From Sipunculus nudus (taxonomy: Eukaryota; Annelida; Sipuncula; Golfingiida; Sipunculidae), in contig CM049318.1 in the NCBI GenBank assembly GCA_026874595.1, forward strand, positions 3,593,741 to 3,657,740: a stretch of 64,000 nucleotides of DNA. The letters run 5' to 3'. Numbering within the stretch: position 1 is the first letter of the stretch; the number at the start of each line of letters is the position of its first letter. The notes beneath the pieces are model-generated. The model did no database searches. It had not been told where the DNA came from and saw nothing but the letters and a program-made list of their open reading frames with translations. Below are positions 37,401-47,724 of this stretch, in pieces. The position numbers were made by a program, and so were the translations under genes.

Positions 37401-40400
37401 ATTTTTTTTTCATCGATAATACAAGCTGTTTGAGATGGAATTACATGGCTGAAATGTAAAGCAAGGGTATGCATGCGCTTCTAAAGTGAATTCCTGACTA
37501 TCCGCCAACATTTTCTCGATCGAAAGATGTCTCAGAATACTATATACTAGTTTTTTTTTATTATTATTATCATTTTCATCATCGACATCTCCTGGAACTC
37601 AAAATACAAACATGTACATGCATGCAATAACGACTAAGTGTCCACAAAGATAAGGGTATTTCTTCTAAAAAGAAAATTAATTACATCGGCAGATTAATGG
37701 CGGAATAACTACCTCCGCAGATAGTGGGTCACCAGATGTATATATACTGTATGACTGTAGAATTTGGAAATTTTTCGTATGATACAACTTATATCAAAAT
37801 TAACCCCCATGTTGTCTATACCACCCACTCTCTGTAGATAGAAATTAGGTACAACTGTACTTTTCAAATTTGCCAAGTGTTTTAATCTGATCAACCAAGA
37901 TATTCTTTGACATTCTAAAATAGACTCAACATCTGGTACTTTTATACTTCCATTTTCTGTTTCACTTATCAACACATCATATTTAATTTCATGCTTACGG
38001 CCATATCATATAAAATCAAGAATATTCATTGTGTTCATTAGTTTTGATATTCCGAAGGTTTTAATTATCCTGTTTCGCCAAAATATTGTGAGCCCTCTCG
38101 ATTTCCACATATTAAACTTTCTTAAAATATTATTGTAAACCTTTTCAAAATTCAACTGGTATGACAAATCATGCCTGTATGTAAACCATATACCCAAGAT
38201 TATTATAGCATCGGAATGAAGGTCAACCCATTTGATATTGTTTAAATATTCTAGCGTGTTCTTCCTCCTTTCCATCCAAGCGGCTTCACGTTTGCTGAAA
38301 TTCACTTTCACTGAAGATATCATTGAAAAATCATTTAAAATTTGTAGCAATGCCTCCATTGATTTCGTGTCTTTCAAAAAGAATGTGCTGTCGTCGGCAA
38401 AGAGACATAATTCAGTGCCGTTTATGAAGATACCTTCGACAAAGTTGGATTGAAGGACCATAATTGTCAATATTTCAGTCACCGACAAAAATAAGTAAGG
38501 CGCCAACGGATCACCTTGTCTTGTTCCTCGCTCTGATTTAAAATACCCTGTGGTGTAACCGTTGTTTATTATGAAGCTTTCTAATCCGTTATGTAATAAT
38601 TTAATCCAAATCCAAATTTACGTTTTACAGTAAATAAAAATACAAAATCAATTGAGTCGAACGCTGCCGCAAGACAGATATCTCATCTTCTATATAACAA
38701 TAGTCTATTATATCGCTGATAAGTCGAGTTGTATCAGATATCTTTCGATCTTTCATAAAAGTAGTTTGACCCTCGCCTATTAGATTTGGTAATACTCTCT
38801 TAATTCGTCTGACTAGAAATTTACTTAAAATTTGGAATCAACATTAACTAAACTAATGGGTGTCCATGATGATAAGTGTCTTTTATCTTTACCAGTTTTT
38901 TCTATCAATGTAATAACAGCTTGTCTTTGACTTGTCGTCAGTAATTCCTCTACAAAACACACATTTAAACATTCAAAAAGGTCATTTCCTAAACAATCGA
39001 AAAAGGCTAGGTAAAACTCTTTTGGCAGACCGTCGTTTCTTGGCGTTTTGTTATTTTTCATCTAAAAAAAGACCTCTAATATTTCAGTTTTGGTAACAAT
39101 ACCTTCACATAATTCAGAATCATTTTCGGACAATTTGGGCATGTTCAAATTAGAAATTACATCTAAATAATCTATTTCCTCAATTTCTCTTTCCCTAGCA
39201 TACTTTTTCTGAAAAAAAATAATTTGATTTCTTCCATGGTGCGAACTGGTTTTGTGATTTCATTATTTGATATAAAAAGTTTTCTTATCGTTGTTTTCTT
39301 CTTATTATGTTTCTGTATATAAAGAAAAAAATTAGAGCTACGTTCGCCCTCCTCAAACCACTGTACTCTAGATCTGACTATCCGCCAACATATATCACTC
39401 TGCTTTTTACGATTTTTTGTATGGAAAAAATAGAACCTAAGCAAGTTTGTATGCGTTGTAACTGAACCATGCCAATCTTGCTATAATTAAGATAAAAAGT
39501 ACATCCACCAACGACTATGCCAGCTGTGTAATATTATGACGTATATTTATCTTGAGTTTATTAATAAAATGACTATTTCTGTCGGCCATTTAAAACCTCG
39601 GAATAAACACTGTTAAATTTGGACCCCTGGAGTTTCTAAATTAAGACTCATCACTCGATACCTAACAGACGGCGGGTTAGTTTTTTTTCGGCCTCACACC
39701 ATTTCGGCTTTTCACCGACTTGTCTATATTTCACACTCGCGATCATTAGACCCGTGTGTACGTAAACACTGTCACATGTTTGGTATCACTTTATGATTCG
39801 CAGTCTAAATATACTCATACTGTAATGAGGGTCTATCACTCGAGTTATCACAGGGTTTCTACACTGAAGATTTAGATTACAAAAAAAAGACCATATATCC
39901 TTTTTTTAAAGATTTAAACGTTCTCATATAACTCTCAGTTTTGTCTCGTCTCATTTTTTGATGCTCAACTTTGACAAAAACAATTTGAAAATATCTATGT
40001 TACGGCATCGTTAAGTGCACAAGTGCAAATATTTTAATATATGTCCGTGGGAATGCATGGGCAAAATATAAATATCTTTCACTCTGAGAGCTCTGAAATT
40101 TTTTTAAAAGAAACGTCCCGGAAAAAAAGTCTAAGCTCGACTTCTCCACACACACTATAAACTAATGTGCTGACGTTCTTTTCACTCAATGGTTGTCTTA
40201 ATGAACAGGTGGTCTTATGAGTAAGGTGGTCTTTCAGACAGGTTTCAATGAAAAATGGTTGTCAGCCAAAAAGACGTGCTCTATGGCGGAGACATAAGTC
40301 TCTTGACCAAAAGTTAGGCGCCAACCCCCCCCCCCCCCCCCCACATACACACATACACACTTATATTGTGCCACGGGGGCCCCTTAATCTGACACTTGAT

Positions 40401-43400
40401 TTTAAATACAGATTGCTTGCATTTGACTTTTTTAAACAGTGTACTCTGGTTTTCAAAACAGGTTTATCCTTCCTGATTTTGAATATAGAATCATTCCAGG
40501 CAAGTTCAGATACAGGGTCGTCTTCAGTGACTTTAATTATAGTCCTCTCCTGTATCTACATGGTTTGAAAAAGGGTCTGACCTCGTCTTTCAAGCCATAT
40601 CGATGCTACTTTTAGTGTTAAAGCAATAAGGGACGCTGACTTCTCAACTGAATGATATATCTGAACGATTTGCACATGAACATATTTTACTTGAGACATT
40701 TTGATTTTCTTGGCCTTGTTTGACTGTAGACACAAACTTTCAGGTAAAAAATGTTTAACATCAGAATTCATTTTTAAAGTTATACAAAAGATAACTCAGA
40801 GACTCCACATGCATGTTATTTAGTAAAAATATATTAAGCCACGTATCTAGAAACCTTTCTTTGATGTTTAAAAATGCTTGTGCTGACATCTGCTGATGGT
40901 ATTTGGTACTAATACAGATCGTTTATTCAGGTGATAGTCCACCTTTTTGCTCGCTGAACAAAATTGTTTTATCAATGGTAAAGGTATTCGCCATAAGGAT
41001 GCTTTCTACTTCCTAACCCTTATCAAGCGACACAATTTGAATGTAATCTAATTATTGATTAACTGACTGAGACATAATTTACCGTGAGCCCCCACTCAAC
41101 CCAGATACGTCTGCTTGAGAGATAACATGATCAGTTAAAGTCTATGTAAACTGACCTCCCGCCACCTCAAACAAAACAAGCTCTCGTGTGTTTGTATTCC
41201 GGGAACTTCAATGACCCTGAGGAAGATTCATAAGCAGATTTAATCTCAGCGTATTAAGCCTTTCCTTTTCCGTCTGTCGTAGGAATCTTGATACAATTAA
41301 TTCAGCTTTAAAAGGATCCCCTTAATACCTCGATGTTAAGGTTCAGACATATTCACTTTGGTTAAGATATATGTTTATAGGCTTGCTTACGAGTGGGCAG
41401 CCCCTCCTTGTGATAATAATAATAACAGGGACAGATCCAGGATTTAGGAAAAGGAGGGGTTCAACCCAAGAGGACCAATGACAAAACCTATTCGTAAGTC
41501 CTGAAAAAAGGGGGGGGGGGTACCTGGCCATAAAATTGGTCTGAAACCATTTAAAAAATTGTATAAACATGCAAAAACATATGGGTACATTGATACACTA
41601 AAATTATAATAACAAAAGGTTATTTTCTTGTAATAATATTGATCTGTCCGAAACGTTCTCCCTTGCTAAAAGGCCTGTCCGAAACGTCCTCGTCCGGAAT
41701 GTCCTAGTTCGAAATGTCCGTGTCTGGAACGTCCGTGTCCGAAACGTCCTACATTCATTCGTATCATAGCAGCAAATGCGTTTACAAGATGCATTTATTT
41801 ATGATTTGCAGAGTAAATATCAAATGGGCATTTTTCCTCCTCGAGCATACTTGGTCGATTTATTTCTCTATATGTTCATGATTTAGGGGTGGTCGAAAAA
41901 AAGTTATTCCGCTCTCAACATTACCCGTATACACGTCCCCTTGATAACAAACTCCCTCTGCAGCTAGATTCTCGCTTAGGAGCTTTCCTAGGAGTACTTC
42001 CGTGTCACATCCCTGCGTCCTTATCGAACCCTGAATGGTTATTTCTCCTTATTTCTCGAAGCTGTTAGGGGAGCTTCCATTTGGCGGACACACCAAACAC
42101 GGACATCATGGGTCACATGCAGAAATTTTCGGTATATCGCTAGTAAGTGTAACTTTTATGAACCCTACATTCCAGATACTCAGTGAATTACACAAGAGCT
42201 TTTGATATATCTATACCTTAAGTTTGAAGAAATGCAACAAATTTAAATAGTACCTCAAGAACGCTCCGGCAATGTGTAACTCTTAACTGTTACGGGGTGA
42301 CATAAAAGCGGACCGAACTGTCTCTCTAGGGAAGCTTGCTTTGCTAGCCGAGCGGTCGGTACGCCGGACTTGTGCGCCACCGATATGTGTTCGAATCCGG
42401 GATCGGCCCAGTATTTTCCCCTGAATAATTTGTCTTCGTAACAATTGGGGGCTCGTCCAACGTGACTGTAAACTTTTCGGCCCAAATCACCAAAAAGTGA
42501 CTCCTGGGATAATTAGTCTTGTTCTGATAGCAGAACGCTCTAAAGAGGGGGGGGGGGGGTGTTACGGGATGACATAAAAGCGGACCGAACTCTCTCGCTA
42601 GGGAAGTTTGCTTTGCCAGCGAAGCGGTCGGTACGCCGGCCTTGTGCGCCACGGACATGGGTTTGAATCCCGGATCGGCCCAATATTTTCCCCTGAGCAA
42701 TTTGTCTTCGTAACAATACGGCGTATATCAAAGCTATGGGTCTGGTAAAATATTGTCATGAGCGAGTCTAGTCAACAAATACATTCATTCGTAATCTTCA
42801 TCATGCAAGAAAATCCCAATAAAAACATGATAAAGTCTACCTTTTACAGGAGCCCCATGCTCCTATAGTTGGCCATATGGTATACAAGGTTTCATATTAC
42901 TAACAGGCTACATGGTATAAATTTCTAGTGACAGCTCCGTGGATAAAAGTAAGTCACTTATAAGCCTGTGACATATATTACTGCATCGTGAACATATAGT
43001 ATTCCCATTTGTTCCACTTCAAACAACTTACACGTGTTGTTGGTAACATTTGTAAAAATTAATGGTATGGGTCCTTCCTACACACACCCTTGTACTTTTT
43101 GCCCCTCTGACATAAGAAAGTCAAGTCTGTACGTGAGCCTTGTCCGTCGAATTAGTATGGCTACCGAGTCGTGTTTTCATAGCTTTTCCAAATTCAGCTG
43201 AAAGATTTTATTATTCTGCGGTCAGGTTCATTTTCTTTTATTGACAGAATGGTTGTTTCATGGTAATAGCAGGGTTTTGTGAAATGATCTCCAACGTGGT
43301 CTCAGTGAGGTTGGTCTCAGTTTTAGTAATCTGGACATAATCAACACTGCAAATTTTATGAGAAGATAATTTAAAAAGAAGATCGCATCCTATTATAATT

Positions 43401-46400
43401 ACTTATAATTGCCATAAATACCGTGTAGGGGGAATGATAGGGCGACGCTTTATTTTCTGCAAATGCGGGCCAAATCGTTGTTCAAGTATTCAGATCAAAT
43501 CACTTTCCTGTCGTATTCCGTGATCTTATCCGACCCCGATAAACTCATTCTCTCAACTACTTAAAAGGCTTTGAGGTACCCCAGTCTAACGTATAGTCTA
43601 AAGCCGGATGTCTCGGATATGTGTATGGACTAAAACCTTGATGTCGAAAGTTGCATGTTGGAATGTAGGGTGTACTGCTGGGGATCTGTGATTTATCTTG
43701 ACAATCACGTACAAGTATTATCTGTTTCTGCGTCGTTCTCTTGTTATCCCTAGAAATTCACAAACAGGTAGATATTTCAAAACAAACCTTTAAGTCTTAC
43801 CAGTATTGTGTAGCTAGCTCACCTGATATTTGCTATTGGAAAATCTAGTTAATCGATTAAACAATAAAAATCTTGCACACCAGTAATATTTTAATGTTTT
43901 TATATCATTAGTCATAATTATTCCCAATGCACATTGACATATGATTACGGTGTATAAATGTAAGCTGACAAATCTCTGTAAATAAGCAGTATAGGCTGTA
44001 TTATTAAAAAGTCACCTGTTGAGAAAAGAATTTACGTTTTGTATATCATATGATTGTATATAGTATGATTTAGGTGGAGGGATCAGGTAATGTGATAAGT
44101 GAATACATATGTCGTGACCACCCCGGGACTGGCCGCTATATTTTTTTTCCCAGCGACAAATTTTCAACAGGAACTCCATGTATGCGTTTTTGTTTTAGAA
44201 AAACATTACTTATAAATTCAACCAGTCTTGTTAATACATCCCCTTGTGTTCTGACGACTTAATGTGTCCCAGAAAGCATTTAGACTGAAAGGCGACAGTT
44301 TAAATTATAAGGATTGATTGTACCACTTGATAATTAACGTTAGATTGAGTCAGAGAGACGAAAGACTGTGACATTTATAGACCTTGTTTGAAGGAAAAAT
44401 GTGAAAAATTAAATGTAGGTTAAATTTCTCATAAACTGTAGACAGAGACGCCGAGGAAGAAAAAAAAGTTCATGCTGATATTGATCCAGCTGGTGAAATA
44501 TGGATTTTAATTTAAATCACTTCAATAAATTAAATCTACTGTGTGTTAAGTCGAGGGGTGTTTTCGTTTAAAAATTATATACTAACGTAATACATTTGTT
44601 TAAGCAATACGTCATTTTATCCACTCTGGTGGCCAGTTGGTAATTATAAATTACCTCATGTTGATCATCCAAATACATGCCAGATGTCGTGACCACACGC
44701 GCAGTAGCCGCTTCTGCTGACTATGAACAGTCAGTGATGATTACACCACACACGGCTAACCAGTCTGATTTAAATGTTAACAGACTAAGGAGGCCTGGAG
44801 GGATTTAGCTTTATACAGCTTGTTCTCATTTTTCCTAGCAGCTATTAGGTTGACTGATTTAATTGTGACGCATGCGCATGACTTAAATTCATGTGTGCAT
44901 TCAAGGAACTTTTTAGAACTGCACAAATACAATCAAGCGTTTCTCTTAAGCATAACACGAGGCCTATCGGACATACTGGGTATCAGAGGCCCTTAATTTT
45001 ATCTATTTCCAGATGATCTTGAATGTGTATGGCTTATTTATATAATACGAATATTATGATTGAATAATGAATGACAATTTTTACAGAAATATAATTGCAT
45101 GTGTGCAGACACCAGAGCCAGTGATATGGTGAATACACTTTATGAGTGAAATTCAAACATTTAATCACTTCCAAATCATTTTAAGATTTTAAATTTTACA
45201 ACTGCATAAATCAAGAACTTAAACTGCATAAGTTTAAGCTACGCCAAAAATGAGCGCAAATGAATACGCTCAGACACAATCCTGCAATTTACTGTTGAAT
45301 TAATACATAAACCATGCGTGTCATTATAATAACAAACACACGTACTGACATACATATAAACCTATATATGTATATTTTTCGGCTTGGGCCTATGCCGTCT
45401 ACACAAATACTAATACGTTTATATAACCTTTTGGAATAATTACCGTACACATCCGTCTTTTGTAAAAAAAACTTGTCGTATCGCACGTCTAGTATACAGA
45501 CAAATTCCGGCTATTCTTTCCTTTCACCTTTGAAACACCTGTATTGTAAACACGTCTCGACGTATTCTATACCGGAAAGGGGTCACATGTTTGGGACTCA
45601 AATATCTCGTGAATTTCAATACACTTTCTTTTTTCAGGACAATCAAAACACAGGCAGCAAGGCACAGGAATTCAGAGACAGGTCACTCGGTGCAGTGACG
45701 GTTTATTATTTCTGGTTCGTTTTATAAGCCATAAATATGTCAGCGTAATTACCTGTGTTATGTAGGGCTTTTGTATGTTATCTGTGCCACTTGCACACGA
45801 AATTCAACGGATATATCCTGCACATCCCGCGGATTTTAATATGTACTAGCGGCTGGAATCGGTTGTCAACAAACCACCGATAACCGACTATGAACCGATA
45901 ATTTTGTTCCTTCTATTTTACTGTAAAATTTGTTTATAGAATTCTACCTAAAATGATACCACGTTAATGGAGTTTGACTTGTTCGTGAAAGGTCAGGGTA
46001 ATGGCCATGTTGTTGACGCTCGTTCTCCGCAGAAGGCTCAGACTAAATGCTGTCCGCTATACTTCAGTTGTGTAGCGTCTTTCTTTATACTGATTTGGTG
46101 AGAATCACCATTCCATCATAGCTCGGTTCTATGTCTGGGCACAGTAAAACGGCCGGGAAGACATATCTCAACCATCAAACTTTAAAGTGATAATTTGTTA
46201 AATTTCAGGGGAACACCCTCTGTTTTACACTCCACGTACGCATACTTACAAAATACTACTTACAATATAAGTCCTTACCACAAAAAGGCCCATGTTTATG
46301 TTATTAGCCTTGAAACAGTTCTTATCCAACACACTTAAACGAACTATACATTATCCGCTTCACTACATTTGACTCCAACAATCCCGAAACAGCAGAGCCC

Positions 46401-47724
46401 GAGTCTGCACTGTGTGGATTAGAATAGTTTTGTCTGGTTAATGACTCCTTTGCATGTACACATCATATAGGTCATACAAACCATGTTACCAATTTAATCG
46501 ATTATGAGAGAAGAGGACCAATCATCGATATAATCGACTGGCCCACCACTGGTGTTTACAGTACAGGGCATCATGGGAAGGTCACGTGGTAACATTTTGT
46601 TACAAAGATTTCAATATGGTCATACAGAATTAAGAGGAAAACAACTCAAAATTTAAGTATATATATATAACAGTCGATTAAAATCTAAGTAGGGATATTT
46701 ATTTTCACTACAAATGACTCAACGTCAGGGCTCAAGGACACTTATTGCATGCTTGTAAAAATGACCAAATATGACGGACACTTATTTGATGTCATTTCAG
46801 TTGTTATTCTTCATATTCTGGGAGGAGTGTATCAGTGATAAAATAATGTAGGACGTCGATCTACCCTTCCCTTGAACAAGATACATTACCAATATGTCCT
46901 AAAATAAGGATCAAATCAAATGTTTACATGTCAATACTTCACATCTAATGGCCGGAATATCCATGCATGCCGTTATTTCATTATGAAATAGAGGACAAAA
47001 CTTAAATCTTGAATAATCATCACCAAATCCGATTGGCATGTTAAGCCGAAAACGGGATTACACGCTTTAAAAACTTAACTTGGGAGATATTATTGTAGCT
47101 TGATTATGCCGTGTCTTCCTTTAAGGATCCTTATATTTTTCTAGCATAACTAGATTCCAAATGAATGGGAATAGATTTATCATGTCCTTTGGTTAAAATG
47201 GCATATGAATCAAAATCGCGGAATTAATAAAATTTACTAAATATAGGAAGAATGCATCTAAATACAACTGTCATGTTAAGGAAAAGTGGTTCTGAGTGAC
47301 ACATTTCAAATATCGCCCGGCATATGAAATATTGAAATAAAAAAAAAAATAAAAATCGTTAAAAAAAGTTTAGAATTTTGCCCAAAACTTTATAAGGTGT
47401 GGAAACCTTAACACCTCACATGTTATTTAATATAGTTCTCCTCATCCGGTGACTTTAATCCTCACACAGTAGAGCTAGAGCGCCACCATGCATGCACGTG
47501 TGACTGTTTTCCCGGTGGCATGTGCAGGCAAATGGGGTAAGCGAGGTAAGTAATCAGAATAATTCAGTTAGAACAAATTAAAAGTTACAAAATTTTAAAA
47601 TGCTCAGTCACTCACCTTTACTCTCTGACATGACGTTTTTCTTGTTTAATCCCGCAGTGAATGCCGGCATAAAACACGTGACCAGGACGCAAAACGCTAG
47701 AGGGAAGCACCGTCTATGGAACAT
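31280..47724 (-). CDS. Ly6/uPAR (three-finger) GPI-anchored protein, 4 exons
   Basis: The exons join on the minus strand as 47,724-47,616, 33,749-33,669, 32,255-32,128 and 31,468-31,280. They give 168 residues with intron phases 1, 1 and 0. Residues 1-24 are a signal peptide (FCVLVTCFMPAFTA). The LU domain runs from L-T-C-W-T-C (C40, C43) through C52, C61, C68, C88, C94 and C99 to the closing CCDKSYCN (C111, C112, C117), which is the family hallmark. A hydrophobic tail (FPVLVIISLLLNF) fits a GPI signal. N-glycosylation sites are N45-R-T and N124-E-T. Invertebrate relatives (Quiver/Sleepless type) act at the cell surface, for example on channels or receptors. The role here is unknown. Exons 2-4 are well supported. 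The link to exon 1, across about 14 kb of transposon-rich intron, is inferred from phase. Confidence 0.7.
32128..32255 (-). CDS. Ly6 gene exon 3: middle of the LU domain
   Basis: The acceptor GATATGTTGCAG precedes the exon and the donor GTAAGTG follows it. Two bases complete a split Gly codon, then 42 codons follow, ending GLNF in phase 0. Cys residues are in AIC and in RKMCASVSTCGDVGC. Confidence 0.75.
32555..33540 (+). mobile_element. Repeat family C, copy 2 (in Ly6 intron 2)
   Basis: It starts with CTAGGGACCC and holds four units of about 145 bp, with TGACCTTGACCTTTGACCCT at 32,609 and related words at 32,758, 32,899 and 33,046. A GACA-type microsatellite follows (about 33,183-33,226). 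The segment 33,360-33,490 (GGTGGCGCCATC, TTTTCGGGAACTGA) matches 52,679-52,790. The right end reads TTTTAGCAAGCGCAGCTCAC, an imperfect inverted counterpart of the left-end GCTCAGCTAAA. Confidence 0.65.
33669..33749 (-). CDS. Ly6 gene exon 2: start of the LU domain
   Basis: The acceptor GATTATTGTAG precedes the exon and the donor GTACGT follows. The 81 bases are 2 + 26 codons + 1 (phase 1 to phase 1). It encodes LTCWTCPNRTDNEACNDW and a further Cys. The LxCxxC opening is typical of LU domains. Confidence 0.75.
33796..34040 (+). repeat. Dispersed repeat family E, copy 3
   Basis: It begins TTAA/AGGGGCCTATTC, the same 12-bp terminus as the TTAA element at 53,342. It then continues into the family E core, with GTCGCGCATGCGCAAAATCG at about 33,975. 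No matching right end was found. Confidence 0.5.
34041..37699 (-). other. Ly6 intron 1, part nearest exon 2
   Basis: A possible plus-strand exon is listed separately at 34,869. A GA-rich stretch lies at 34,313-34,350. Short ORFs at 36,190-36,375 and 37,109-37,354 have no recognisable domain. Confidence 0.4.
34869..34973 (+). CDS. Possible small plus-strand terminal exon, unassigned
   Basis: A pyrimidine-rich tract ending ACACAAG at 34,868 could be an acceptor. The frame then reads 34 residues with a KKCCEAWDSLV stretch and ends LLPCET before TGA at 34,971-34,973. No upstream exon and no family could be recognised. An alternative frame from ATG 34,879 also stays open. Confidence 0.18.
   Translation: MCFYGGQHVKKCCEAWDSLVAEYVSRHALLPCET
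37700..39480 (-). mobile_element. L1-like LINE fragment (ORF2), degraded
   Basis: Four collinear RT-related segments are read on the minus strand. 39,444-39,172 has SRVQWFEEGERSSNFF, the L1 linker signature. 39,061-38,825 has KTPRNDGLPKEFYLAFF and ISLVN (fingers). About 38,820-38,640 has EGQTTFMKDRKISD. 38,540-37,709 has the GTRQGDPLAPYLF motif B and FADDS catalytic motif, then thumb and connection. The linker is in a different frame from the rest, motif A is not recoverable, and a TGA at about 38,006-38,008 replaces the Trp expected in the FIW motif. It is truncated at both ends and lies inside Ly6 intron 1, sense to that gene. Confidence 0.85.
38006..38540 (-). pseudogene. L1-like RT palm and thumb fragment
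   Basis: The segment reads R-G-T-R-Q-G-D-P-L-A-P-Y-L-F, then ELCLFADDSTFFL with the catalytic Asp pair, then KVNFSKREA and a LGIWFTYR stretch. It stops at the TGA described in the element entry, after which the same frame reopens to 37,709 (ECQRISWLIRL, YLQRVGGID). Confidence 0.8.
39481..41642 (-). other. Ly6 intron 1, nothing recognised
   Basis: It holds a run of 18 C at 40,325-40,342 next to a CACATACA repeat, and a G11 run at 41,510-41,520. No gene supported. Confidence 0.45.
41643..41754. repeat. Short minisatellite, GTCCGAAACGTCCT units
   Basis: About six degenerate units of 14-18 bp are built on GTCCGAAACGTCC, including GTCCGGAATGTCCT and GTCTGGAACGTCC. Confidence 0.8.
41890..42070 (+). 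repeat. Dispersed repeat family D, copy 2
   Basis: Aligns with 5,990-6,215 and 8,560-8,700. Ends are not defined. Confidence 0.6.
42288..42443 (+). repeat. Left LTR of the TRIM, with tRNA-like segment
   Basis: Inside the LTR, TAGCCGAGCGGTCGGTACGC resembles a tRNA-Leu/Ser A-box region and TGTTCGAATCC is a near-perfect B-box. The distance between them is about 30 bases, as in a tRNA. The D-stem is degenerate, so it is a promoter-like relic and not a working tRNA. Confidence 0.75.
42560..42715 (+). repeat. Right LTR of the TRIM, with tRNA-like segment
   Basis: It has the same length as the left LTR with about a dozen differences. The A-box region reads CAGCGAAGCGGTCGGTACGC and the B-box region GGGTTTGAATCCC. 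The divergence between LTRs suggests an old insertion. Confidence 0.75.
42716..47487 (-). other. Ly6 intron 1, part nearest exon 1
   Basis: Mostly AT-rich DNA with short ORFs (44,074-44,262 and 45,473-45,727) that show no recognisable domain. No further LINE, SINE or inverted-repeat element could be supported. Confidence 0.4.
47488..47545 (+). CDS. Possible short plus-strand start exon
   Basis: An ATG in a perfect Kozak-like context (GCGCCACCATGC) opens 19 codons ending KWGKR plus one base, followed by the strong donor GTAAGT (phase 1). It lies 70 bases from the minus-strand Ly6 exon 1 donor. No downstream exon was identified. The GKR could be an amidation and cleavage site of a peptide precursor, but the peptide is too short to judge. 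Confidence 0.15.
47616..47724 (-). CDS. Signal-peptide exon, probable Ly6 exon 1
   Basis: An ATG, preceded by an in-frame TGA five codons upstream, opens 36 codons plus one base and ends at donor GTGAGTG (phase 1). Residues 8-24 form a hydrophobic core with a likely cleavage after TA (FTA-GLNKK). The phase and orientation match Ly6 exon 2 at 33,749. No better start exon was found closer to it. It could instead belong to a different secreted protein. Confidence 0.5.

Larger units (their letters stand above)
42288..42715 (+). mobile_element. TRIM-type miniature LTR retroelement with tRNA-like LTRs
   Basis: Two direct repeats of 156 bp, both starting TGTTACGG and ending CGTAACA, flank 116 bp. 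Directly after the left repeat comes AT then TGGGGGCTCGTCC, equal to the first 13 bases of the classic tRNA-Pro primer-binding site. Directly before the right repeat is AAAGA plus 13 G, a polypurine tract. These are the parts of an LTR retroelement without any coding region, that is, a terminal-repeat retrotransposon in miniature. No clear target duplication is seen (TTAAC versus ATACG). It would need gag and pol from a full-length relative. The minus-strand ORFs here are shadows. Confidence 0.8.

Noticed and set aside
42255-42731. Minus-strand ORFs that look like a duplicated protein
   Set aside because: They are the reverse strand of the two LTRs. The similarity is explained by the LTR duplication.
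46440-46570. Inverted AATCGAT words as a MITE
   Set aside because: The arms are short and the match does not extend, so no element could be delimited.
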